Position numbers and translations under genes: made by a program. A DNA stretch of 64,000 bases from Streptomyces sp. cf386 (lineage in GTDB: Bacteria; Actinomycetota; Actinomycetes; Streptomycetales; Streptomycetaceae): assembly GCF_900103585.1 (NCBI RefSeq), contig NZ_FNHV01000002.1:487461-551460 (forward strand), in the 5' to 3' direction. The notes beneath the pieces are model-generated. The model searched no databases, had not been told where the DNA came from, and saw only the letters and a program-made list of their open reading frames with translations. This document shows, in pieces, positions 42,155 to 50,233 of the stretch; position 1 is the first letter of the stretch; every line of letters starts with the position of its first letter.

Positions 42155-43807
42155 TTACGCGGCATCGGCGGCCTTCTCCTGACGCGGGCGGACGACGGCT
42201 CGGCGGCCCCGGCTGACCTCGATCAGACCGTCCTTCTTCAGCTGGGTGAAGGCCCGGTGCGCTGTGCCGACCGAGACGCCATGGGCCTGGGCGATGTCGC
42301 CGACGGTGGGGACGTCCTCGCCGGGCAGCATCGTGCCGTCCTTGATGGCGTCCGCGAGATCCTTCGCGATCACTTCCCAGGGAGTGAGCTCGCGCGGCGG
42401 GGCCGCTTCCGCCTTGATGGTCCGGCCGATGGGGCCCACGTCCGCGTCCGGCCGGCCCTGGACGGCCGCCTCGCACTGGCCGCACAGGGCCTCTGCTCCG
42501 TCCTCGGTGACCACGAGCATCGCCCACAGCGATTCGTTGCCGCACTCGCAGAGCAAGCGAAGCCCATTGATGACGGCGGTGACCGGCTGCTCGGCCAACA
42601 GCCCTGCCGGCACCGGCAACTGCTTGGCGAATGCGGTGACGGCCTGGCGGTCGGAGGTCGCCAGGAACGCGGCGTAGTACTTGAGCGTGGTCGCTCCTCC
42701 GCCGCCGTGCCCAACGCGGCCGGCGACCGTTCGTACGTCGGCACCGGCGCCCAGGAGCTCGGTCACGTTGTACGCACGCAGGTCCTTCAGACGGTGGGTG
42801 TGGATCTTCAGCTTCTGCGCGAGGCGGCGGTACCGCTGGCTGACGCTCGACGGCACGAGCGGGGCGGTGCTGTCGGCTTCACCGGAGAACACGAAGGCGT
42901 CGCGGGCGAGTTCACCGCCGAGCGCCTTGCAGCGGTCCTCGGCGCGGGCTCGGTGGGCTGCCAGAACGGAGCGTGTGATCACGTCGATGGCCTGCTTACG
43001 GCGCTGGTGGGTCTTGGTGTTCTTGATCCTGCGACCGTTGTTGGAGTGCTTCACGAAGAGTTCGAGCCGGTCGAGGTTGATGTCCGACCAGCGCAGAGCG
43101 CACATCTCGCCGCGGCGTGAGCCGGTGACCATCGTCATGAACAGGAACGTTCCCCAATCGAGGTCCCGCTGCCAGGCGGTGTTCAGAACCAGGGCCGCTT
43201 CCTCAGGAGTGGGCGGGTCGGGGTTCGGCTTGGGCTGGGACGGCGGCTCAGCCAGAGCTGCCACGTTGGTCGTCACATACCCCCAGCGCAGACCTCGGTT
43301 GAGCGCCGGGCGCAGGATGAAGTGAATCTTGCGGACCGAGTTCGCGGCCAGCGGCTCGCAGGCGTGCTTCTGCTTCGTCTTGGGGTCGGTCTTGCCGTTG
43401 CGCCGGCCCTCGCACTGTTCCTGACACTGCCGGAGGCGGGCGTAGAACAGCTCCAGCATTTCGGCGGTCAGCTTGCCCGCCTTGAGGTCGCCGAATGTGG
43501 GCTTGAGGTAGTTGCGGATGATGCCCTCGGTCCGCTCGTACGACGTCTCGTCGAGCTCGGCGACGCCCAGCCACCGGTCAAGCAGGAACGACATGGTCAC
43601 CTGTGTCTTGGGGTGGCGGCTCTCGTCGACCTGGTGGAGGAGCTTCGTGCGGGCCTTCTCGGCCCCGACCTCTGTGTCGGCCTGCTCGTGGAGGTAGAGA
43701 TCCTTCTTGGTGAGCGGGTCGCGCCCGGCGTAGACCCGGACCTGGAAGCCAGCCCCGTTGGGGCGGATGCTGCCGCGCTGACGTCGCTTGTTCTTGGTGT
43801 TCGCCAT
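42155..43807 (-). CDS. Tyrosine integrase with C-terminal zinc-knuckle and GntR-type HTH
   Basis: This 550-residue recombinase inserts and excises island D at the tRNA-Arg. An arm-binding N-terminus (about 1-65) and a core-binding SAM-like domain (about 70-190) precede the catalytic domain, with Arg231 (TGSRRGE), Lys265, Lys341-xx-Arg344 (Lys where His is usual), His367 and Tyr378. After the recombinase a CEC...CGQC cluster (420-445) suggests bound zinc, and residues 475-545 form a GntR winged helix (DVPTVGDIAQAHGVSVGTAH). That fusion is unusual for an integrase. The gene lies 88 bp from the tRNA. No excisionase gene is obvious. Confidence 0.93.
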   Translation of the reverse strand: MANTKNKRRQRGSIRPNGAGFQVRVYAGRDPLTKKDLYLHEQADTEVGAEKARTKLLHQVDESRHPKTQVTMSFLLDRWLGVAELDETSYERTEGIIRNYLKPTFGDLKAGKLTAEMLELFYARLRQCQEQCEGRRNGKTDPKTKQKHACEPLAANSVRKIHFILRPALNRGLRWGYVTTNVAALAEPPSQPKPNPDPPTPEEAALVLNTAWQRDLDWGTFLFMTMVTGSRRGEMCALRWSDINLDRLELFVKHSNNGRRIKNTKTHQRRKQAIDVITRSVLAAHRARAEDRCKALGGELARDAFVFSGEADSTAPLVPSSVSQRYRRLAQKLKIHTHRLKDLRAYNVTELLGAGADVRTVAGRVGHGGGGATTLKYYAAFLATSDRQAVTAFAKQLPVPAGLLAEQPVTAVINGLRLLCECGNESLWAMLVVTEDGAEALCGQCEAAVQGRPDADVGPIGRTIKAEAAPPRELTPWEVIAKDLADAIKDGTMLPGEDVPTVGDIAQAHGVSVGTAHRAFTQLKKDGLIEVSRGRRAVVRPRQEKAADAA

Positions 43808-43894
43808 GGTTCTGGAACCTATTCATGGTTAATGCCATGGCTACGACGAACAGCGCGCCTACCTCGGAGAGGTAAACGCGCTGGTCAGACTCGG

Positions 43895-43936
43895 TGCCCC
43901 CGGCAGGATTCGAACCTGCGACACCCGCTTTAGGAG
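43895..43936 (-). repeat. att copy 5 (inside the intact tRNA)
   Basis: The 3' half of the intact tRNA-Arg is the parent of the four partial copies. Identity ends in the anticodon loop, which defines the likely attachment core. Confidence 0.9.
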
Positions 43937-43967
43937 AGCGGTGCTCTATCCCCTGAGCTACGAAGGC
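43895..43967 (-). tRNA. tRNA-Arg (anticodon CCU)
   Basis: The full cloverleaf is readable: acceptor GCCTTCG/CGGGGGC (two G-U pairs), D arm GCTC...GAGC, anticodon stem CCGCT/AGCGG with loop CTCCTAA, and T arm GCAGG-TTCGAAT-CCTGC. CCA is not encoded in full (CC is present). It serves the rare AGG codon and is the integration site for the islands to its left. Upstream, GCCCCCG at 43,973-43,979 would pair perfectly with the acceptor 3' strand if 12 nt were removed. Confidence 0.92.
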
Positions 43968-44422
43968 GAAGGCGGGGGCTTGTAGAAAACCTTGCGGAGT
44001 ACAAGCCCGCTGGTCAGACACGATACGACCCACTCTGCAGTGTCACTCGAGCAGACAATGCGGCGTACCAATGACCGACCAGGGACAGAGTAGCGGATGC
44101 GCGCCAGCGAGCGTCGTCGGCATAGGGAGCAGGTGAGGCGGGTGGCAAGTGTGAGGGCCTCTGACCTGAACTCCAGGAGACCACCCGCCCCGGCACGGAG
44201 AGCCACAGCAAGCCCTGCGACGAGGCCTAGGCCCATCTGCCGAGGTCACCTCGGACCGGGGTCGGGTCCCGGCTCGGCCCCGCGTCGTTAGCCTCGGCGA
44301 TCAGCCCCACTCACACGTGCCGCTCCGGGCCGGACGCCGAGCGCGAGCCGGCAGTCCGCCCGATGCACCCCTGTGAACCGGATGGCACACCACCGGCGCC
44401 ATGGATGCACCCGAGGAGAGCG
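43968..44422. other. Intergenic region between tRNA-Arg and the Rieske gene
   Basis: No gene, repeat or hairpin here is strong enough to report. This is the junction between the island array and core-like sequence. Confidence 0.4.
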
Positions 44423-44758
44423 ATGGCCGGCAGCGGATACACGTACGTCTGCAAGTTCGACGTGTTGGAGGAGGGCGTCCCGCGGCGCTTCGAGGTGGAG
44501 GGCGTGCCCGTGTCCCTCGTCCTGACCGAGCAGCAGGTCTTCGCGATCCACGACGTGTGTTCGCACAGCGCCGTCTCGCTCTCCGAGGGGGAGGTGGACG
44601 CCTTCACCGTCGAGTGCTGGCTGCACGCCTCCCGCTTCGATCTGCGCACCGGCCACCCCCTCGATCCGCCGGCGACCCGTCCCGTACCCGTGTACGCGGT
44701 GCGGATCGAGGACGGACGCGTATACGCACAAGTGGCAGGAATGACAGAAACACCGTGA
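44423..44758 (+). CDS. Rieske [2Fe-2S] ferredoxin
   Basis: This 111-residue electron-transfer protein has the Rieske cluster motif: DVCSH (Cys, His) and, 18 residues later, CWLHASRF (Cys, His). The size and the small ferredoxin layout match dioxygenase-type ferredoxins or NirD-like subunits. It starts after GAGGAGAGCG and overlaps the TetR gene by 4 bp (GTGA). No oxygenase is adjacent, so its partner is unknown. Confidence 0.9.
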   Translation: MAGSGYTYVCKFDVLEEGVPRRFEVEGVPVSLVLTEQQVFAIHDVCSHSAVSLSEGEVDAFTVECWLHASRFDLRTGHPLDPPATRPVPVYAVRIEDGRVYAQVAGMTETP

Positions 44759-45366
44759 TCGATCCATCGGACGACGCCGCCATCGAGCGGGCCGATGCCG
44801 CCCGCAACCGTGCCCGGCTGCTGGAGGCCGCTGCCCTGCTGGTGGCCGAGCGCGGGGCCGAGCACGTGACGATGCGGGAGGTCGCCGAGACGGCCGGGGT
44901 CGGCAAGGCCACGCTCTTTCGCCGGTTCGGCGACCGTGACGGGCTCCTGCTCGCCCTCCTCGGTGAGGCGGAGGCCGAGTTCCAGGAGGCGTACACCGAA
45001 GGTCCCCCGCCGCTGGGCCCGGGCGCGCCCGCGCGGGATCGGCTGGAGGCGTTCGGCTGTGCGCTGATCGAGCGCATCGTCGCCGACGCGGACCTGGGTG
45101 CCGCGCTGAGCCGTCAGGTGCTCCACAGGCGCCGCCATGCCTCCGACACCGGCCGTGCGTTCCATCAGCATGTCTCAAGTCTCTTGCGAGAAGCCGGAGT
45201 TGACGGGGATCGCGACCTGCTCGCCCACGCCCTGCTCGCCTTCGCGAACTTCGAGACGACGGACTACCTGTATGCCGGGTGCGGGTTCCCCGTCGGGCGC
45301 CTCCAAGCCGCGTGGGTGGACCTGGTCCGGCGGATGATCCGAGCCGGGTCCCCCGGGCCCGCTTGA
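44755..45366 (+). CDS. TetR family regulator
   Basis: This 203-residue repressor-type protein has an N-terminal helix-turn-helix (VTMREVAETAGVGKATLFRR, about 40-60) and a ligand-binding C-terminal domain. It is coupled to the Rieske gene by GTGA. Its stop directly abuts the SoxR-type promoter of the FMN reductase, so readthrough may occur. The ligand is unknown. Confidence 0.88.
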   Translation: MIDPSDDAAIERADAARNRARLLEAAALLVAERGAEHVTMREVAETAGVGKATLFRRFGDRDGLLLALLGEAEAEFQEAYTEGPPPLGPGAPARDRLEAFGCALIERIVADADLGAALSRQVLHRRRHASDTGRAFHQHVSSLLREAGVDGDRDLLAHALLAFANFETTDYLYAGCGFPVGRLQAAWVDLVRRMIRAGSPGPA

Positions 45367-45393
45367 CCTCAAGTTAGCTTGAGATTTTACGTT
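45363..45393 (+). promoter_or_regulatory. SoxR/MerR-type promoter before the FMN reductase
   Basis: CCTCAAGTTAGCTTGAGA (45,367-45,384) closely matches the SoxR box (CCTCAAG-N4-CTTGAGG). It sits between a -35 TTGACC and a -10 TACGTT separated by 19 bp, the overlong spacer that MerR-family activators need. The downstream gene is an NADPH-dependent FMN reductase, a known SoxR target class in Streptomyces. soxR itself is not in the window. Confidence 0.8.
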
Positions 45394-45440
45394 GTTTGGG
45401 CGGGCCCCACCCAAAGGCGGCTCGCGATCTCTCCCGACCG

Positions 45441-45483
45441 GCCTGCCTGTCCGCCTGCCTGCCTGTCCGCCTGCCTGCCTACC
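45441..45483. repeat. GCCTGCCTGTCC tandem repeat in the FMN reductase leader
   Basis: About three imperfect copies of GCCTGCCTGCCTGTCC lie in the 5' leader of the FMN reductase, between the SoxR-type promoter and the start codon. Confidence 0.7.
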
Positions 45484-45504
45484 TACCGAAATCGAGGTAC
45501 ACCC

Positions 45505-46116
45505 ATGTCCCGACCCACGTCCCAGTCCCCACTCAAGATCGGCGTCCTCATCGGAAGCGTCCGCCCCGGCCGCTTCGCCGACAAGGTGTCCCAGTGGTTC
45601 GTCTCCGAGATCGGGCGGCGTGACGACATGGAGACGCACGTCATCGACCTGTCCGAACCCGCCCTCGCCGACGAGCTCAAGCTCACCCTGGAGCGGTCGC
45701 CCGCCCCGGACGGCGATCCGGACGCCGCCCCGACGCTGGCCGAGCGGATCGGCGGGCTCGACGGGTTCGTCGTCGTCACGCCCGAGTACAACCACGGGTA
45801 CCCGGCCTCCCTGAAGCTGGCCATCGACTACGTCTACCGGGAGTGGCGGGCCAAGCCGGTCGGCTTCGTCTCCTACGGCGGGATGGCCGGCGGTCAGCGC
45901 GCGGTGGAGCAGTTGCGTCAGGTCTTCGCCGAACTGCACGCCGTCACCCTGCGCGACACCGTCAGCTTCCACATGGCGTGGGAGCAGTTCGACGACGAGG
46001 GCCGCCCGCATGACACGGACGGCACGTCCAAGGCGGCCTCGGTGCTGCTGGACCAGCTCGCCTGGTGGGGGCTGACCCTGCGCGAGGGGCGTGCCGCCAG
46101 GCCGTACGACGGTTGA
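45505..46116 (+). CDS. NADPH-dependent FMN reductase
   Basis: This 203-residue flavodoxin-like reductase has the phosphate-binding loop IGSVRPGRFADKV near the N-terminus and the family motif TPEYNHGYPASLKLAIDYVY (about 90-112). It transfers hydride from NADPH to FMN or quinones. The upstream SoxR-type site suggests induction by redox-cycling compounds. The start is the ATG after ATCGAGGTACACCC. Confidence 0.92.
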   Translation: MSRPTSQSPLKIGVLIGSVRPGRFADKVSQWFVSEIGRRDDMETHVIDLSEPALADELKLTLERSPAPDGDPDAAPTLAERIGGLDGFVVVTPEYNHGYPASLKLAIDYVYREWRAKPVGFVSYGGMAGGQRAVEQLRQVFAELHAVTLRDTVSFHMAWEQFDDEGRPHDTDGTSKAASVLLDQLAWWGLTLREGRAARPYDG

Positions 46117-46118
46117 GG

Positions 46119-47795
46119 TCACCCCGAGACCCGGGCGAACCGCCCCGCAACCGCCAAGTCCCCCTCCACCCGCCCGGCCGTCTCCATCAGTTCCGGGAGC
46201 ACCTCCCGTACGCACTCCTCCACCGACCGCCGAGCCGCATGCATCGCCACGTTCACCGCGGCGACCACCCGGCCCGTGCGGTCGCGGACCGGTACCGCCA
46301 CCGAGCGCAGACCCGCCTCCAACTCCTCGTCGACGAGGGCGTATCCGAGTGTCCGGACGTTCTCCAGAGCGGCTGTCAGAGTCGTGGGGTCCGTGGTCGT
46401 GTGCGGTGTCAGCGGGGACAGGTTGCCCAACCGGCGTTCCCCGGGCGGGAGATCCGCCAGGAGCACCCGGCCCATCGATGTCGCGTACGCCGGCAGTCTC
46501 GTGCCGACCGTCACGTTGACGCTCATCACGCGGCTGGTGGCGGCGCGGGCCGTGTACTGGATCTCCTCGCCCGACGGTGTCAGGACCGCCAGGGACGCCG
46601 ACTCGTGGACGCGGTCGGCCAGTTCGGCCAGGTGGGGGGTGGCGATCTGGGCCAAGGAGGTGCGGGACAGGGGTGGGAAGCCCAGCGACAGGACGCGGGG
46701 GGTGAGCGCGAAGCCCCGGGTGCCGGACTGGCGTACCAGGCCCAGGTGCTCGTAGGTGATGAGTGCCCTGCGTGCGGTGGCCCGGGACAGGCCCGTCGCC
46801 CGTGCCACGTCGGTGAGGGTCAGCTCGGCCCGTCCCGCGCCGAAGGCGGTCAGTACGGTCAGTCCGCGGGCCAGCGACTCGACGAACTCCCTGCCCAGTT
46901 CCTGCTTGGAGGCGCCCGTCCAGGTCGCCAGGCCGGCCGGTGCCGGGCCGGGCGCGGGCTCGGGTGCCTCGCGCAGTTCGCGTTCCATCTCCGCCACCGC
47001 CGTGCGCAGGCGGGGGAGGAGCGTGTCGCGCAGGTTCGCGGCCGTGTGCCGGCTCGTGTGGCTCACCACGTTCGCCACGCAGGCGATACGGCCGCCCGCG
47101 CGGGGGTCCCGCACCGGTACGGACACCGCCACCAGACCCGGCTCGATCAACTGGTCGTCCAGCGCCCAGCCGTCCTTGCCGGCCCGCTCCGCCCGGCGTG
47201 CGAAGTCCTCGTCGTCCGCGTCGGGGGACGTGTGTTCCCGGGGCGGTACGGCGGGAAAGTCCCGGTCCTCCGGGTCGGCCGCCCGGCGTTCGTGCCACGC
47301 CTGCCACTGCGCGTCCGTCCACTCCGTCGCGAACAGCGGGCCCGGCGCGGTGCGTTCGGCGGGGAGCAGGTCGCCGATGCGGAAGCTGAGGGACATCGCG
47401 CGGCGGCGGGTCGCCTGGTGGATGAAGCGGATGCCGTCGCGGTCGGCGACCGCCAGGGACACCGACTCGTCCAGTTCGTCGGCGAGCGCGTCGGCGTGGG
47501 AGGCGAGGAGGGCGGGCAGGCCGAGGGCGGCCAGGTAGGCGTTGCCGAGTTCCATCACGCGGGGGGCCAGCACCACGTCGCGGCCGTCGAGGCGGACGTA
47601 CCCCATGCGGGCGAGCGTGGACGCGATCCGGTCCACCGTCGAGCGCGCCAGCCCGGTGCTCCGCTCCAGCCCGCTCGCGCTCAGCGTCCCGCCCGCCTCC
47701 GTCAGCCGCCGCAGCACCGCCACCCCCCGGATCAGCGGCGTGACCGCCTCCGCCGGCACGGCACGGTCGTCGTCCAGGGTCGTCTTCGCGGGCAT
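46119..47795 (-). CDS. Tandem-duplicated IclR family regulator
   Basis: This 558-residue protein has two complete IclR units in one chain: HTH plus effector domain at about 18-260, and again at about 300-555. The first HTH reads LSASGLERSTGLARSTVDRI and the second LTLTDVARATGLSRATARRA. IclR proteins with this layout regulate aromatic-acid or beta-ketoadipate catabolism (PcaR/PobR type), but usually as single-unit chains that pair. No target operon is adjacent. The stop is 2 bp past the FMN reductase stop on the other strand. Confidence 0.88.
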   Translation of the reverse strand: MPAKTTLDDDRAVPAEAVTPLIRGVAVLRRLTEAGGTLSASGLERSTGLARSTVDRIASTLARMGYVRLDGRDVVLAPRVMELGNAYLAALGLPALLASHADALADELDESVSLAVADRDGIRFIHQATRRRAMSLSFRIGDLLPAERTAPGPLFATEWTDAQWQAWHERRAADPEDRDFPAVPPREHTSPDADDEDFARRAERAGKDGWALDDQLIEPGLVAVSVPVRDPRAGGRIACVANVVSHTSRHTAANLRDTLLPRLRTAVAEMERELREAPEPAPGPAPAGLATWTGASKQELGREFVESLARGLTVLTAFGAGRAELTLTDVARATGLSRATARRALITYEHLGLVRQSGTRGFALTPRVLSLGFPPLSRTSLAQIATPHLAELADRVHESASLAVLTPSGEEIQYTARAATSRVMSVNVTVGTRLPAYATSMGRVLLADLPPGERRLGNLSPLTPHTTTDPTTLTAALENVRTLGYALVDEELEAGLRSVAVPVRDRTGRVVAAVNVAMHAARRSVEECVREVLPELMETAGRVEGDLAVAGRFARVSG

Positions 47796-47919
47796 CAGTT
47801 CTCCGTACGGCGTTCGCGGCAGCCCTAACCGTAATCCGCCCCACGCGCGCGTACGGCGACCTCGACCTACCCGTGCGTGCGGCAACCGGGCCCGCCACCC
47901 CGCACCTGCCCCGCACCCC

Positions 47920-49203
47920 CTACCACTCCCGAGCGACCCGCACCCGATAGCTCCCCGTCAGATCCGCCCCCACCACGGCGACCCGCACCCCCCGTTTCGC
48001 GTCCCGGAACTCCTCCCCGGGCACGAACGTCGCGTCCGACAGTTCCGCGTGGACGTTCGGGCTCCGGGTGCAGCCGCCGCTGTCCTTGCGGGAGTCGTGG
48101 ACCTTGACCGGTCCCATCCCGGTGTCCACGTCCGCGTCGACCTGGTAGATCAGGACGCCGGGGCGGCACACGGTCTCGTCGTTGCCCTCCCGGGTGCGCA
48201 GTTCTATGGCGTAGCCGCTGCGGCGGTCCAGGGGGACGAACACCAGCTTCGGGCCGCCCTCGCGGGCCAGCGGTGTCAACTCGTACTCGGCGGTGCCGGT
48301 GGTGGTCGCGCACCGTACCTGGGCCGCGTCCAGCCAGCCCAGCTTCCACTTGTGCCAGCCGAGCATGTCGTTGTTGGCCCCCCAGTCCTCGCTCATGATG
48401 TCCCAGTGGCCGACCGCGCTGCCGCCCTCCGAGGTGTACAGGTCGGGCAGGCCGAAGACGTGGCCGTTCTCGTGGGGGAGGACCCGGTAGCCGGTGCGGT
48501 GGTAGGTGCCGGAGCCGTCGTCCTGGCGGGAGTAGACGAAGGAGGCGTTCGCGACGGAGACGCCGTCGGCCACCGGGGCCTCCGTGTTGCCGGCGAAGGA
48601 CACCGACAGGACCGTGTCCAGGGCCGAGGGGCCGGCGTTCGGCGTCACCAGCACGTTGAGGAAGTCGTACGACTTGAAGTCCACCTTGGGATCGGCCGCG
48701 GCCACGATGTCCTGGACCAGCTGCCGGTACCCGGGGTCGAAGGGGGCGCCGCGCTCTATGCCGTAGGCGTGGAACGACTTGGGCATGCGCAGCCAGCCGG
48801 GGATCGGGGTCCGGGGGCGGTAGTCGAGGCGGCCGTAGGAGCTGGTGCGGAACCAGTCCTGGGTCTGCGGGAAGAACTCCGCGTAGCGGTCGAGCGCGCG
48901 GCCCTGACCGTGTGCGTCGGGGAAGTCGACCATCACGGTGAGGGCGTGGACGGTGCCGGTGGAGCGGGAGTAGCCGTGGGTCGTCGGTACGCCCTCCGAC
49001 ATCTGGACCGTCGGGCGGCCGCTGATCATGCAGGGGCCGAGGGGGGAGGAGCGGGCGAGCGCGATCGGTCCCGCTCCCGTCGCCGTCAGGGTGCCCGCCG
49101 TGTGGTGCCCGGTGCCTGCCGAGGTGCTGACCGCCAGGGTCAGGACGGTCACGGAGGCGAGGGCGACCAAACGGCGGGGACGTATCCGGCGGCTCGGCTG
49201 CAT
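47920..49203 (-). CDS. Secreted M6-family metalloprotease
   Basis: This protein of about 427 residues has a Sec/Tat-like signal (RRIRPRRLVALASVTVLTLA, ending about residue 30) and an M6 catalytic domain with the zinc motif LPHENGHVFGLPDLY (HENGH, then D). The C-terminal part is a beta-rich region ending YRVRVAREW. It acts outside the cell as a protein-degrading enzyme. A perfect Crp-type palindrome lies 125 bp upstream of the start. Confidence 0.9.
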   Translation of the reverse strand: MQPSRRIRPRRLVALASVTVLTLAVSTSAGTGHHTAGTLTATGAGPIALARSSPLGPCMISGRPTVQMSEGVPTTHGYSRSTGTVHALTVMVDFPDAHGQGRALDRYAEFFPQTQDWFRTSSYGRLDYRPRTPIPGWLRMPKSFHAYGIERGAPFDPGYRQLVQDIVAAADPKVDFKSYDFLNVLVTPNAGPSALDTVLSVSFAGNTEAPVADGVSVANASFVYSRQDDGSGTYHRTGYRVLPHENGHVFGLPDLYTSEGGSAVGHWDIMSEDWGANNDMLGWHKWKLGWLDAAQVRCATTTGTAEYELTPLAREGGPKLVFVPLDRRSGYAIELRTREGNDETVCRPGVLIYQVDADVDTGMGPVKVHDSRKDSGGCTRSPNVHAELSDATFVPGEEFRDAKRGVRVAVVGADLTGSYRVRVAREW

Positions 49204-49327
49204 GCATGGGCCCTTCAGTCCATGGCAGCCCGCCGACCGCGCGCTGCGCCCTCTCGATCACCCTGTGTCGAGGGGTGCGCGGGCGCGCGTTGGAAGAGAC
49301 CGAACGTGGGTCTCAGGAGGAGGGGTT

Positions 49328-49343
49328 TGTGACTCAGGTCACA
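49328..49343. promoter_or_regulatory. Perfect Crp-type palindrome TGTGA-N6-TCACA
   Basis: TGTGACTCAGGTCACA matches the Crp/Fnr consensus exactly and also the Streptomyces form GTG-N6-GNCAC. It lies between the divergent metalloprotease and TetR genes. Confidence 0.65.
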
Positions 49344-49370
49344 AGAAAACATCTCCAGGGCGGGAAATAA

Positions 49371-49429
49371 CCGGGGAGCTCTTCCCCGTTTAGCCATGTG
49401 TCCGAGCGAAACGGGGAGACCTTCCCCGG
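49371..49429. promoter_or_regulatory. Nested inverted repeats upstream of the TetR/MFS pair
   Basis: TCCCCGTTT (49,383-49,391) and AAACGGGGA (49,409-49,417) form an inverted repeat, and each arm is part of a smaller GGGGA-N4-TTCCCC unit. This lies 41 bp before the likely TetR start and is probably the operator through which the TetR protein controls itself and the MFS gene. Confidence 0.6.
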
Positions 49430-49469
49430 ATCGCCACTCACTGGAACTCACCGACCTCAGGAGTACGCC

Positions 49470-50114
49470 GTGCAGACCGCAACCCCCGTAGCGCGCAAGG
49501 CGACCCGGCCGCGCGCCGACGCCCTGCGCAACCGGGAGCGGATCGTCACCGCCGCCCGGGAGATGTTCGTCGAGTTCGGCCCCGACGTGCCGCTCGACGA
49601 GATCGCCCGCCGGGCCGGCGTCGGCAACGCCACGGTGTACCGCAACTTCCCCGACCGCGACGCGCTGGTACGCGAGGTCGTCTGCTCGGTCATGGACCGT
49701 ACGGCGGCGGCGGCCGAGGTCGCGCTCGCGGAGACCGGGGATGCCTTCGAGGCCCTGGAGCGCTTCGTGCACACCGCCGCCGACGAGCGGATCAGCGCGC
49801 TGTGCCCGATGGTCCAGAGCACCTTCGACCAGAACCATCCGGACCTGGAGGCGGCGCGCGAGCGGGTCGAGCAGCTCGCCGGGGAGATCATGGACCGCGC
49901 CAAGGAGGCCGGCCAGCTGCGCTCCGACGTGGACGTCGGTGACGTCATGCTCGTCGCGGCCCAGCTCAGCCGGCCCCCGGCCGGGACCGGGTGCGACATC
50001 GCCGACCGCTACGTGCACCGCCATCTGCAGCTGTTCCTGGACGGACTGCGGGCCCCGGCCCGTTCGGTCCTGCCGGGCACGGCGATGACCATGGAGGACC
50101 TGCGCCAGGCCTGA
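49470..50114 (+). CDS. TetR family regulator of the MFS pair
   Basis: This 214-residue repressor has an N-terminal HTH (VPLDEIARRAGVGNATVYRN, about 40-60) and a C-terminal all-helical ligand domain. The GTG start at 49,470 follows CAGGAGTACGCC; an ATG at 49,398 would run through the operator-like repeat and is unlikely. It lies 120 bp upstream of the MFS exporter, forming a standard local repressor/efflux pair. Confidence 0.9.
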   Translation: MQTATPVARKATRPRADALRNRERIVTAAREMFVEFGPDVPLDEIARRAGVGNATVYRNFPDRDALVREVVCSVMDRTAAAAEVALAETGDAFEALERFVHTAADERISALCPMVQSTFDQNHPDLEAARERVEQLAGEIMDRAKEAGQLRSDVDVGDVMLVAAQLSRPPAGTGCDIADRYVHRHLQLFLDGLRAPARSVLPGTAMTMEDLRQA

Positions 50115-50233
50115 CCAATTAGTTCAGAGCGCAACAGCAGTCACCACACCGAATCTCACCGGCCGTCACAGCCGACGAGCCGTCCCCTTACCTTTCACTT
50201 TTTCCGTCACGAAGTCCCGAAGTGGGTATCTCC

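Noticed and set aside
30327..43895. Integrative and conjugative element (AICE)
   Set aside because: No FtsK/SpoIIIE-type Tra protein, replication initiator or recognised kor/spd genes are found; the island is better called a non-conjugative integrated element.
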